A stretch of 64,000 nt of DNA, from positions 5,394,001 to 5,458,000 of the forward strand of contig JAJQJQ010000002.1 in NCBI GenBank assembly GCA_028622995.1, written 5' to 3'. Below, in pieces: positions 11,901-23,226 of the stretch. Below the pieces are notes generated by a model. The model saw only the letters and a program-made list of their open reading frames with translations, did no database searches and had not been told where the DNA came from. Positions within the stretch are counted from its first letter, which is position 1. Each line of letters opens with the position of its first letter. This stretch comes from Panagrolaimus kolymaensis. Taxonomy: Eukaryota > Nematoda > Chromadorea > Rhabditida > Panagrolaimidae. The translations under genes and the position numbers were made by a program.

Positions 11901-14900
11901 TTTTTCTTTGATAATAACAATGTGAAGTAAGGTTAAAAAAATAATATTTAAAAAACCGGTTCAAACTCATGTGGTTTTCATTTCTCGAGGAAGTGATAAT
12001 ATAATAACGTCTGCCAAAATAAAAAAAATAAGAAAATAGCGAAAGAGGTTTATTAGTATTAAAATTAAGAAAGCATTATTTAAAAGTTGAGGGTTTACAA
12101 TTATTAAAAAACATATTTGTAAAAAATAAAAATTGAACGCATGATGATTCGAAATATGAAAATTAACTTAAGACGTACGAGTCAATGCACTAAAAATAAT
12201 TCAAACTATGGAGATTCCTTCCTTTCAAATGTTTTAAATATTTTACCATGGAATATTTCTCAGTAGCTTTTCTTAATTTTTAAAATATGTGTAAGCATGA
12301 AGCTTGACTTTTTTTATTATGTAAGAAATCATTTTTGCTTTTCCATTTCCAACTTTCTCTTTATACATATTTTTTTGCTTCTTCTGTACACTACGTTCTT
12401 TAAACTTTTTTTATTTTATTTATTTTCAAACTTGAGAGTCATTCTTCCACCTTCCAACTTTTCACCTTCCCATATTGTAGGCATCCTTTAAAACCTTTTT
12501 TTATGAGCTCATCATCGTTATTGTTGCTCTTCAAATCCTTACGTTGCAATTTTTCAACTTTTATTTTTGTACCAATTTTTTCATCCATTTTCTAAAAAAA
12601 TTTTATTTTTCAAATCCTTCGTTGCCTCAGATTGACATTATTTTTTTGTTGAAAATCAAACAATCTTATCTTCTTTTTTCTACCGTATCATTCCATTTTT
12701 TGTTTTTGGAAAAATTGTCTTCTTCTTTTTTTTCTCCCGATGTTTACCTTTTCTGTTGCATATTTTTTTCTCGATTTTTTTTGCTATGTTTTTCTCGATT
12801 TGTTATTGTTAATCCTATTTCCAACAGTCGACTGATATAGATAGAACCCTTAAGCCGCTGCAAGGATCCAAAAAAAAAAAATATAGCAAAGAATGGATAA
12901 TCGATGAGACCTAGATTGAAAATTGGTGTGTTCAAGTCATTGATGATATCCATCCTTCATTAAGCAAGCCATCACCAATCCGAGAAGGTATTGAACGAGA
13001 TAGATAGAAAGAGGGAGAGGAAGCGTTCCAAAAACTCTTCCATCAATATTTCATTTCCTTTGTCCTCCTCCAACCTCTCTTGGCAACATTTTTTTGTTTT
13101 TGAAAAAAGCGCGAAATCAAAGAAAATTTAAATAAATAAATAAAAATATTTCACAAAACAACAACTGCTAGTAAGTAAGTAATGGCGGTGGTGGAAAATG
13201 GCACTAAAAATAAAAATGAAATAAAAGTTTCGCGCAAATTTTATTGCTTTTATTCTTTGTTTTTTCTTTTGCATTTTGTTTTACAAGAAAATAAAAAGAA
13301 GTAGCCGATATAAAAAAAAGAAATACATTAACTTTGAATGTGGAAAAAAAGACAGACGCTTATATTTTTTGTCCCTTTTAAAATAGTGTTAGTTTAAGGC
13401 ACTCTCTTTCGTCTCTATCTCAGTTGTTGGTTGTTCAATAAAAAAAACTAAAATCACTTTGCATCATCGTTAAAAAAAATGGTGATATTAGCATATTGCG
13501 CGAGTGAACGACTCCACTTTTATTTATATGGTTATTATTTCTCTTGCTACTCCACATCGACAAATTGAGTTGAACTTCTTCCCTTCCGATGGCAATAAAA
13601 TCGTAAATCATAAAAAAGCATTGAGTCCCAAGAAAGCAAGCAAATGAAAAGGAGGCGTCTGTTTCCTCATTCAATGAGAATTAGAAAAAAAAGGTCGATG
13701 CTCACCGGTGATAACCATTTATTTTTTCCCCCGATGGTTTTGTTGTGGTTTTTCATACTTTTTTTTTGATGGCGATGGGAGGAGTGGCGAATGAAATAAA
13801 AAAAACAGGGAAGGCAAAAAAAACGTTCTTTTGTAAAAAAAACGATGGGTTGCTTTTTTTTTGAAGTAACAACAATGCTTGAATTACTTTGATCTTTTCT
13901 TTCTTTTTTTTCGTGAATGCTTGAAAAAAAAGAAGGTGGTAAAAAATGATCGGGTTTGCGGGTGTTTCGAGAATTTTTTGTTAGTTGAAAAGAAAGATTA
14001 CTGTAGAGTCTATCATTAAAAAACAGAAACTATATTAGGAAATACTGCTGTCATAGCATGTCTACCTTCTCAATACTTAAAGACTTTTTAATTATTTTAC
14101 AAAATAATCCAGACAAAATCCGATCTATTAATTAATTTATCTCTCCATGCTAAATACTTTTTAACTTATTTCTCTTGTTTTTTTCCTCCAAGTATTATCC
14201 CTCGCTTTCTCCCATGTTGCAACAACAACTCATTAACGTGAAATTTTGCAAATCGTTTTAACGTGATTAACCCTTTCATTCTTCTTCCTTCTTCACTTGC
14301 CTTTTTTTGTTTTGTTTTACCTTTCTTCAAGACACACTACTATTCATTCAAGTGAACGAGCAGTAGCACTTAAAAACTATGCAATCGTTTATTGGCTTTC
14401 TTTTTTTTCATTTTGCAAACGTATTTATTTTTTTCATTGCTTTAAAAAAATATCTCTGAAACAGCAAAAAATGGCCACCATTTTGAAGATTAATGTGTTC
14501 AAGAAAAAATTTCATTCATATCTCTTTTTTTTAAAACAGAAAATTTTGCCAGCGGCGGCGATTTTTTTTATTGACCTGCGTTTTTTTTTGCAATGCAGCA
14601 TTTCGAACGGCGACGAGACATAAAGCAAGCAGATTTGAAGATGGCGATCTTTTTAAATTGAATTTCATTTTTTTGTTTATAAATTTTTGGATGCGATCGC
14701 AAGCAAAACGAGAAAAAAATATGATGAGCTTTGATCGAAACTTTACTTTTTGAAGAAGAGAAAAGTATACTTTGGTTTTTTCTTAGTTACGACGGCTGCT
14801 TTTTAGCACAATTTACTTTTATTTTTTCAACTAAAGTATTTGTTGCTTTGATATTATTATGCGATTGTGGGTTGTTGCAAAACGGAAGGCATAATTAGTT

Positions 14901-16825
14901 TTAATAGTAAAAGCTCATTTAATAATTGCTATCATTTGAATTGCCTTCCATCATAAAAATGCATCGTTACAAGCTATTGTATACATAGTCTTGAATTTAA
15001 TAACCATCTAATATATATTTTTACATAAAAATAAAACTCGCAACATTTCATCGTTTCTCCTTCTTTTTTTCATGAACCTTCATTGACATCGTTAATGTCA
15101 AGTTAAGGCAGAAAGCCATTTATCTTACCACTGTTACCACCTATTCTGTTTTCTTACTTTTTTTATTCATTCATTCCGTTCACTTTTTCTTTCTTTCAAA
15201 GAGATTGGAAAAAAAACGTCAAGACTTGTTCATTTTGGCATTTCTCAACTACGATGGTCGTCGGACAACAGTTGTTATTCCTGTTCCTGCGGCTGCCGAT
15301 TCCTTTTTCACATAGTCTTTGTCGTCGTTGACAGATATCAAGAGTATCGGAGAAGAAAAATATATAGCGATGATAGCTGCGGCAATGGCTTTTTTGAAAA
15401 ATATAGCAACAAAAAAATGGGAAAGCTTTTGACGAGAAAGTATTGTCCGCAACATTTTTTTTCTCTCTTTTCTCGAAAGTCTGTCAACGGTAACGAAATG
15501 GAAAGGTGCTAATACTTTAGAACTTGCTTTTTTGTATCGATCATAGCCTTTACAAGATTGTAACTCCAAGATTTTTTTTAGTTCAAAGGGAGGATGATAG
15601 TATGGAAACATATGCATGCAATTTTGGCTTGCAGCCAGCCGTCTGCATTTTTTGTTGTTTTTGCAACCACGCAACTTTAAAATGCTCATTTTCAATTTAT
15701 GGCACACATCATCTCATTCGATTTTTTCAAACCATCTGTTTTTCGTCCATCTTCTTCCTCCTCCATTCATTTCAAAAACGTGCTTTCCTAACTTTTTAAA
15801 CTTTCAAACACTATAAAAAAAATCTATAATGCTTCCGATTTTTCTCCTCTTTATTAAAATTACAATAATCATGAACTTTTTTTGCACTAGATCAATTAAA
15901 ACTAAAAGTATGTAGTAGCGAGTTTAAGGTTCGGGGAATCCCTAAAAAACTTTTTTAAGAGACTTAATTTTTTCTCATCTTCAAAAACGGCGGCTGTAAT
16001 GTTACTGCAAAAATAACGTCACTGGTTGTTGATTGGGTTGTAATGTGTGTTTAAACAATCATCATCTCCTTTCTTTTTTTCCGCCACGTGCGATGATTAC
16101 AACAATCAAATTTGTGGGAATTTTCTTGAGGGTGAGAAAAACCACTTCGAACTTTATAATTATAGGGTCAATTGTCACTAAAAAAATATTGGAGAAAAAC
16201 AATTTTTTCAAACACGAAATCGACAAAGCTATTATTAACTTTGTATTTTTTTGATCTCTTTTTAATCATCGAAAAAGCTTATCAAATTGCTTAGATTCCA
16301 AAAACGCTTACGATATATCTTCTATTATTTTCCAAGCTTAAAGACTTTTACATTCCATTTCCTCTTCGGCTAGTTTTGAAAATTTCATATTAATTTCTTA
16401 ACAGTATTTTTTTTGTTGGCATTGTTTCGATATTCGCTTTTTTGTTTTGATAAATGATAAAATAAATTGCACTTGACAATAAAAAAGTGTCCCGCGTGGT
16501 TGTGTTATGTAATACAATGTATTGTCGTCTCGCGAATGGAAACCAAACCACTCTTGATTGAAAGAAAAAAAAATGGGTAATAAAAAACCATTTCATTTTT
16601 CAGGTTTTTCCGTTGTCTAAGATCTTTGTGTTATCAATTAAAACTGCCTCAATTTCCAACTATTTTGATCTCAATTGCCATTCCATATTTTATTTTTATT
16701 CTCAAAATTATGGATTAATCCATAAAAAACTTTTTGGATTTTTTTTCTTTTTATCATAAAACATTCCTTTTAAAAAAAATTTATTTGTTTTTAACATCTG
16801 AAACTTTGCTCAATCTATTTTTTGA
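8938..16825. other. 8-kb gene-poor region upstream of the C2H2 factor
   Basis: No exon chain with consistent splice phase was found on either strand. Open frames here (for example 10327-10551 and 12544-12840 plus, 15249-15707 minus) fall in pyrimidine- or purine-rich tracts, encode F/L/S- or K-rich strings, and lack splice support. GC-richer islands occur near 9230-9420, 9830-10060, 10670-10750 and 15240-15420. These could be enhancers of the following transcription factor gene. A fold-back hairpin at 14884-14949 is listed separately. Confidence 0.5.
14884..14949 (+). ncRNA. Possible microRNA-like hairpin
   Basis: The segment starts GGAAGGCA and ends TGCCTTCC, an 8-bp perfect terminal stem. 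Inner helices (ATT/AAT, then AATAGTAA opposite TTGCTATC with one mismatch and a G-U pair) continue toward an AT-rich loop, giving a roughly 66-nt imperfect hairpin of pre-miRNA size. I do not recognise a known mature sequence. Chance hairpins are common in AT-rich DNA, so this is tentative. Confidence 0.25.
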
Positions 16826-19800
16826 ATGACTCTTGGATTAAATTTTGATATGGCATTACATTTGCCACCAACATCCCATTCGACTCATAGCTATGATGGT
16901 TCCACCCAAGATCCTCATCACCATCATCATGGGCATCATACTCATCTAGGATATTCAAGCTCATATCCAATCAAATATGAACCATGCGAAAATATAACAA
17001 ACAGTAGTCCAACAACAAATTCATCTTCATCATCGGCGGGAGCAGCAGCGATTGGTATTGCAAGAGCTCCCGATTTTTTGCTTCATCAACAACATAGTAT
17101 GTTTTTCTTTTCTTCTTTTCTTTTCACTGCTTTGAAAAAAAACATTCGAAAAGCTTAGATAGCAAAAACTGATAGAACTAAAAAACGGCGTTTATTTAAA
17201 AAAAAAAGAAAATCATTCCTATATATTTTTTAGTGTCATCATTTGAAAGAGATTTTTTTGAAAGCGAAATGAATGGTAGTGGTGATGGCATGCATGTGCA
17301 TGATTCTCTTCACCATGATATTGGCACAACCAATTCATGTGATGATGATAGCTGCTCCGATACTGAAGCTTCACCCATCAATTCTTCATCTTCCATTTCG
17401 ACAATGAACATCGGAAGTTCAATGATTTCAGCATCAACAACAGACAAACGTCGTCAAATTCGAGGTCAGCCTTTTTGTTGATAATAATGTCTTCAAAAAG
17501 TTTTTTCTACTTTGTCATGCGACAATCGTTAAAAAAGTGAATGTTGCGAAGCTCCAAAAAAAAGGTTATGATGGAAAGGAGAGGGTTATTTTTTTTTCTT
17601 TCTCTCGACAAAACTACAACTTTTTGTTTAAAGTTAAAACCCGCCTCATTAACTATTTTTTGTCAATTCTCAATAACGATTTCCTTTTTCAAAATATGCA
17701 ATTGCTTAATTTTTCAGCTGTTCTTGGAAAATCAAATAGTATTGATCGGAAGCGTCCATATCCATGTAAAGCTTGTCCATCAAAATTTGGTTCTAAAATG
17801 GAATTAGAAGAGCATCAAAATTCTCATACGGTAAGTAAGCAAGGTCAAAGCTTTAAGTTTTAAAAAAAGTTGCAATTTTTAAAAATGTTTTGTAAATATT
17901 TTCTTGAGTATCAACTTGCAATTCAAGTGCTTGAAAACTACTTTAGCTATGATTTTGCAAAATTTAGAAGACTTTTGCATTTTTAAAAACTAAAGTTCAT
18001 AAAAAACTTTTCTCTAATGGAGTTTGATTTAGTTCTCGATTTTAAAAATTAACCTGAAACCGCTTTTAACATGAAACAGCGATTATTACAGTAAGAAGAA
18101 TTTTTTTAAGTTTGTAAAAAATAAACTAAACTTTCTGAAACAAAACAATGAACACCCAATGTTTTTTAAAATGAATCCAACAACTTTTAAACATTTCTTT
18201 GTTATTCAATATTTATCTTCAAATAAATTTAGGGTCAAAAACCATTCGAATGTGAAGTATGTAAATCCCGATTTAATCGACGCTCGACCCTTTGGAATCA
18301 TAAACGAATTCATAGCGATGCAAAACCCTTCGTATGTACGGTATGTCATATGCAATTCAAATGGAAAAATTCTCTTAAATGTCATAAAGAAATGCATATA
18401 AGAAAGAATGAAACTACCGTTGCAAATGATATTGATATTCGACAATTAACTTATGCAACCGCAGCTAAACGAAGAATGGTTAGTTGCTGCTTCAATGCAA
18501 AAATTTTCTTTACAGTAATCAAATATTTGTTTTTAGCTTGAATTGGAAGGTGGTGACTCAACTCGATCAATGTCTTCAATGGCAATATTTTCTGCAGCTT
18601 CAACCTCTCAAACGAATAATAACAACAATGGAAATGGCGGCAGTAACAATAACGGTGGTGGTGGTCGAAGAGGCAATGATGAATCACCAAAAAATTTATC
18701 GAGAAAAAAACAAAAATTAATCAAAAAAGAACTTTGCGATGATAATAAAAAGCAGCAACCAATGGAATCAACTCCATTAACGGCAAATGAAGTGCAACAA
18801 TTGGAACGAAATAATTTGATTGAAAGTTTAAATAATTTAAATCAACGCAAATTTACTTTTGGACAAAGTGATTTTGGTGGTGTTCACAATTCACAAACAA
18901 ACAATTTAATGGGTGGAGCACGAGATTTTGGAATGGATTTGCATTTGGATCGTTCAGACTTTATGAATAATCAATTGTTAATGCAAGCAATTTGGAAGTA
19001 AGCAAAAAATGAAAAATTATTATAGCTTGTTCAAAAGAAATAAAAAAATTTTAGTGATGGAATGGATCCAACCTTGAATCAGTTTGATTTTCGTTCCAAT
19101 CAACAAAATAATCCCCTTTTTGATGATCATTCAAAAGTATTTTCAGGGAGTTTATTTGATATCAAAGATGTAAGCTTTTAAATTCTCTCTTTGGAAGCTC
19201 TTTTTACTGGAATAATTTTGAATAAGAAATATATTTTTCCCTTCATTTTTTAGACCCTTTCTTTACAATCCCCGCATGGAAATAACGCATCAAATCCTTT
19301 ATCGATGGCGCTTTCACTTAAACCTATGTTAAATTTAGATTTAAATAGTTTTAATCCCCTTCAAGAACCTCAAAGACATCATCATAATCTTGTAAGCTTT
19401 TTTATCGAACAAAAAAGGCTTATAAAAATTCATAATTTATTTTAGCCAGCAATAAATCATTTAACATCTGCTTCTTTTAATGATTATACGGGTCATGATA
19501 CCTCATCATCATCACTCAATGGACAGTTCAATCTTGCTCATGCTCGATCTACTGCTTCATCAAGCAGCACCCCATCATCCAATGATCATCAAGCTAATGG
19601 GCATTTAAATACTGAATTACAATATCAACAAACGGTAAGGCGGTTTTAAAAGATTGAATTTGATCAGAAAGTATTATCGGTTGCAAACTTCATTGCTACT
19701 ATAGCTATAGTTTTTGGGAAATAAACAAAACACAAACTAAAAATTTTGATGTCTTTAACAAAGCTTTTTGTAATCCACGAATCTTATATTTCAGTTGGAT

Positions 19801-20088
19801 CATGCCCTCCTTTTAAATACCAATCATCAACAGGATTATATGACGCCATTCGATTATATGACTCCAACGGGAAATACCAACAACAACAATAATCCATTCA
19901 CTGCAAATTATTCAAATCATGATCTTCCCCTTTCTGCTTTGACTGCATCTCATGATTCCCTTGAACATTCACCTCATTCGTCATCCACTACTCGAGGAAT
20001 CTTTTATCATTCAAACCTTGAACATCATCATCCTGGATGCCTTTCATCATCACAAATTTCTGCGGCTGCTGCTCAACAAATGAGATAA
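16826..20088 (+). CDS. Three-finger C2H2 zinc finger transcription factor with His/Ser/Asn-rich tails
   Basis: Nine exons in phase (16826-17096, 17234-17464, 17718-17830, 18233-18478, 18537-18997, 19055-19169, 19254-19391, 19446-19634, 19795-20088) give about 685 residues. Three adjacent C2H2 fingers span exons 3-4: YPCKACPSKFGSKMELEEHQ..H, FECEVCKSRFNRRSTLWNHK..H and FVCTVCHMQFKWKNSLKCHK..H, with HTGQKPF and HSDAKPF linkers. The N-terminus is His/Ser-rich (DPHHHHHGHH). A basic NLS-like SRKKQKLIKKE follows the fingers, and the long C-terminus is Asn/Gln/His/Ser-rich, typical of an activation or low-complexity region. A nuclear DNA-binding role is secure. The finger sequences recall the C. elegans muscle factor PAT-9, but I could not verify this, so no symbol is given. 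The true start may be the ATG of MALHLPP, 8 codons downstream, or an upstream exon may exist. Confidence 0.85.
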
Positions 20089-20883
20089 AAATATATAATT
20101 AATAATGCTATTTTTCTAATCTAATTATGTAATAATTATTTCTTCTAATATCTCTCCTCACGGTAAATATTTTATGTGCTATGTTTAGATTTTTTGTGTT
20201 TTCACGGAGCAGCTTTTACTTGTTGCAAGGGTGCCATATGTGTGTATAGTTTCCCACTTTCTCTCACCTTTTATTCCACTCGTTTTAGATCCCATTACTT
20301 TTTTGATAAAAAAAATACGAATAGTTTTCTTCGAATTCCATAAATTTACAGTAATGAAATTTTCCTCTGATTTACCTTATTTGAGATAACCTCCTCTGAT
20401 TTCGATTCTCATTAGCCATTAGCCTTTTTTAATAATAAAAACAAATTAGTTTTTTTTGTCTTTGGTTGTTGCTTCATCCTCCTTCCCTTGAATTGATTCC
20501 ATTTTATTTCATCTCTCTTTTCTTCTTGCATTTCGTTTTCACATGCTTTGATTCCCATTTGTATTGTATTTCTCGATGAACTTTGATTTCACTCCTTCCA
20601 AATTTAGTCCCACTTTTAATAATAAAGCATAATTTAAATGTTTATACTTTAAAAATAATAAAATTCCTTTATTTTTTAATAAATTAACAAAAACTTAATC
20701 AATATTATCAACAAAAATTTACTAAACAGAAAAATAAATAAAAGGAATGAGTTTGAAACTCTTAACAACACAGAAACATGGAATCAAAGTTAGTTGGTTT
20801 ATTAAACAAAAATTAAAACAAAAAAATCAACAGTAGTCTAAGAATTAAATAGCAACAAAAATCAAATACATGAATGGAGAATG
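20089..20883. other. Intergenic between converging genes
   Basis: This is the tail-to-tail space between the zinc finger gene and the minus-strand gene at 20884. It contains AATAAA/AATAATAAAA signals near 20625 and 20655 and T-rich stretches. No coding exon was seen. Confidence 0.5.
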
Positions 20884-22243
20884 TTAAATATTTTCATCAT
20901 CTTCGACGTGTTCATAGATGTTTGATGGTGAGGCGACTGAAGTTCGAAATGACCCAAAGCGAGTATGATTGAATTCAGTTACTGGTAGAACGCTAGGACC
21001 TCCACTTCGACGAGTTGAATCAGTTTTGAATAACAAGTCTAGGAAATATGGCTAAAAAAGGATGGTGAATGTTTGAATGTTATGAAGGTTTCGAACTTAC
21101 ACCAAATTCACCAGGATAAGCAGGTCGAAGAGTCATTGGAATGTGGCCTTCTATCATCATTGGATCAGTAAGATATGCAGGAGGAGCTTCTGAAATAGAA
21201 AGTGTAATTAAATTGAAGAGAAGTAAGAGACTTAATGAATGCCAAGTATACCAAAAGCTTGTTAGTTTACAAAAGAAATGAATATTATAGCCAACTAACC
21301 TTTGAGATCATTTTCACCCAAAATAGGAGTACCAGTAATGGATCCACCTTTGTGGTCTTTGCAAACAGTAACAAATGGAGGTTCATTTACGATGCGAGAA
21401 CAGAGTGGAGTACTTTCATAAGCACTATCTTCATCGATTTCACCTTCCCAAATAGGCGTTGGCAAATAAGCTCCATCACGATTGTATGAAACGAGACCAG
21501 GACTGATGCAATAAATTACACGATCAGGAAGAATGGTATACAAAAGCTTGAGATCCACACTTGATTTATTTGCTGCATACTTGAAGCATTCATGAACCGA
21601 AGTAGTACTAAACCAGCGAAGAGTATGAACGGAATGTTCTAAAATGAAAAAACATAAATGAATGATTAGCAACGAAAATTAAAACCCACTATCATTTTCA
21701 TCTTTGCTCAACCATGTTTTATGGAATTCAACGACCAGCCAATTTCCAAGATGTTCAACAAAATCCATCAGCTGAAAAAATGAAAAAGAAAAAGCTTCAT
21801 TGAGAAAAAATAGCACTCAAAAATATGAACCAAGTAAAGCAAAGAATAAAACTTACAGTTGCGCATGACATCCGATAACGAAGATAACGAACAAAGAAAT
21901 TACAAAATTCTTTTATTTCGGTGTACATTGTCGTCAAAATAAAATGATAACGATAAAAACAAGCACACGAATGATCATCGACTGCTTCTCTCAAAAAATG
22001 AAAGAAAAAAAAAATTTCAATCGCCTGCTTCTTGGAGGACAGTATCCTGCGAAAATTAGAATTTCTTCTTGAGAGATCCAACGACTGAAAATCATTTTGA
22101 TTGAAACACACTTTGTTTTTTCAAATATGTTAATTATGTGCAACAAGGTAATAAAGCTTTTTTAAATAGCTGTTTTGGTATCCAAGAAGGTGAGGACCAA
22201 ATGATAAAAGAGTTAAGGATATTCTCAGAAGATCCCAATTCAT
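20884..22243 (-). CDS. Unrecognised nematode protein, about 334 residues
   Basis: Six exons read on the minus strand, all in phase: 22145-22243, 21856/21857-22084, 21690-21771, 21300-21638, 21101-21189 and 20884-21051. The start begins MNWDLLRISLTLLSFGPHLL, a hydrophobic stretch that could be a signal or membrane segment. The middle contains LMDFVEHLGNWLVVEFHKTW and SVDLKLLYTILPDRVIYCIS. A Pro/Asp-rich part follows (AYLPTPIWEGEIDEDSAYES; PAYPGEFG), and the protein ends IYEHVEDDENI. I do not recognise the family. Codon use and splice phase strongly support a real gene. The first exon is less certain than the rest because its donor (CTT|GTTGCA) is weak. It lies about 165 bp downstream of the next minus-strand gene, an operon-like distance. 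Confidence 0.75.
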
Positions 22244-22408
22244 TCTTGAGGCGTGTTATAAAAAAAAAAGTCAAGTAAAAAAAGGTTTTATTTATATATA
22301 AATCTTTTATTTAAGAGCAAAACATACAAATAAATGGCAAGAGAGTGGACAAAATAAGTAAATCAAAACAACAAAAATATGTTTCGCAAAACGGTAAAAA
22401 AAAATTAA

Positions 22409-23226
22409 TTATGTATTTAAGTCTCTAAGCCATCTTTTGAAGCTGTCTGGACTAAGATCATACATAGCTTCGGTAACAGCAGGAACACCAAGTCCATGAT
22501 TGTTCGGCACCACACCATTCCTTTGATTTGGACCCATATTAATTAATTCAGCAATAGACTAAAACTAAAGATTAAAATAAAAATAAAAACTACACATTTT
22601 AACAAACCTCCGGTTGTCTGAAAGATGTTCGAGATCGGTTTGTTCGTCGTTGATTTTCTGAATGAGTCGATTGAATTGAAGAAGGCGGAGCAAAAGAAAC
22701 AGTTGGACGATTTGCTTGAGGTTGATTTGAAGCTGTTGTCTGTTGACTTCCTGATGGAGGCATAGAAGATGTAGCAACCGAAATATTTGGACGATTCATT
22801 TGAACTAAGTTGGCACTTGAAGATGCTGGCGGACGTGATGGAATAGCTTGAAGCTGGATTTGATGAGAATCGGCGGAAGTATTTCGTACTGATGTTCTTG
22901 ATCTAGGCCTTTGAACACGAAGAGCGACTTGTGGTCTTACAGGAAGATGTTGCAAAATAGGATTTTGTGCAGTATGAATTGCGTTGAGATTTGCTTGATT
23001 GTTTGCCATAGTAATATCATTAACACGTATCTCATTGATTAGCCAATGGATGAAAGGATGTTGATGATTGTACACTCTAAGTCTGACCAAAGCAGTAACA
23101 GCATCACATAATTTAGTACGTTTTACGCTTTGAAAATTTAAAGAAGCTAATGATGAACAGAAATCAAGCGCGAATTGTTTTTAAAACTCAAAAGCATGTA
23201 AATTCGTAAAATCGTAAACCATTCAT
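22409..23226 (-). CDS. Unrecognised protein with disordered Gln/Ser/Arg-rich centre, about 231 residues
   Basis: Minus-strand exons 23220-23226, 22608-23146 and 22409-22558 join in phase. The N-terminal 60 residues look folded (CDAVTALVRLRVYNHQHPFI, HWLINEIRVN). They are followed by a long polar stretch rich in Gln, Ser, Pro, Asn and Arg (RPRSRTSVRNT; NRSRTSFRQPE). A short conserved-looking tail follows, ending VTEAMYDLSPDSFKRWLRDL. The initial exon is only ATG AAT G, so the start is the weakest part of the model. I cannot name a function. The bipartite layout resembles an adaptor or nuclear scaffold, which is only an inference. Confidence 0.65.

Noticed and set aside
15249..15707. 152-codon minus-strand open frame
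   Set aside because: No family resemblance, no splice partners, and a length that can occur by chance in this much AT-rich DNA. Worth a homology search, but not annotated.
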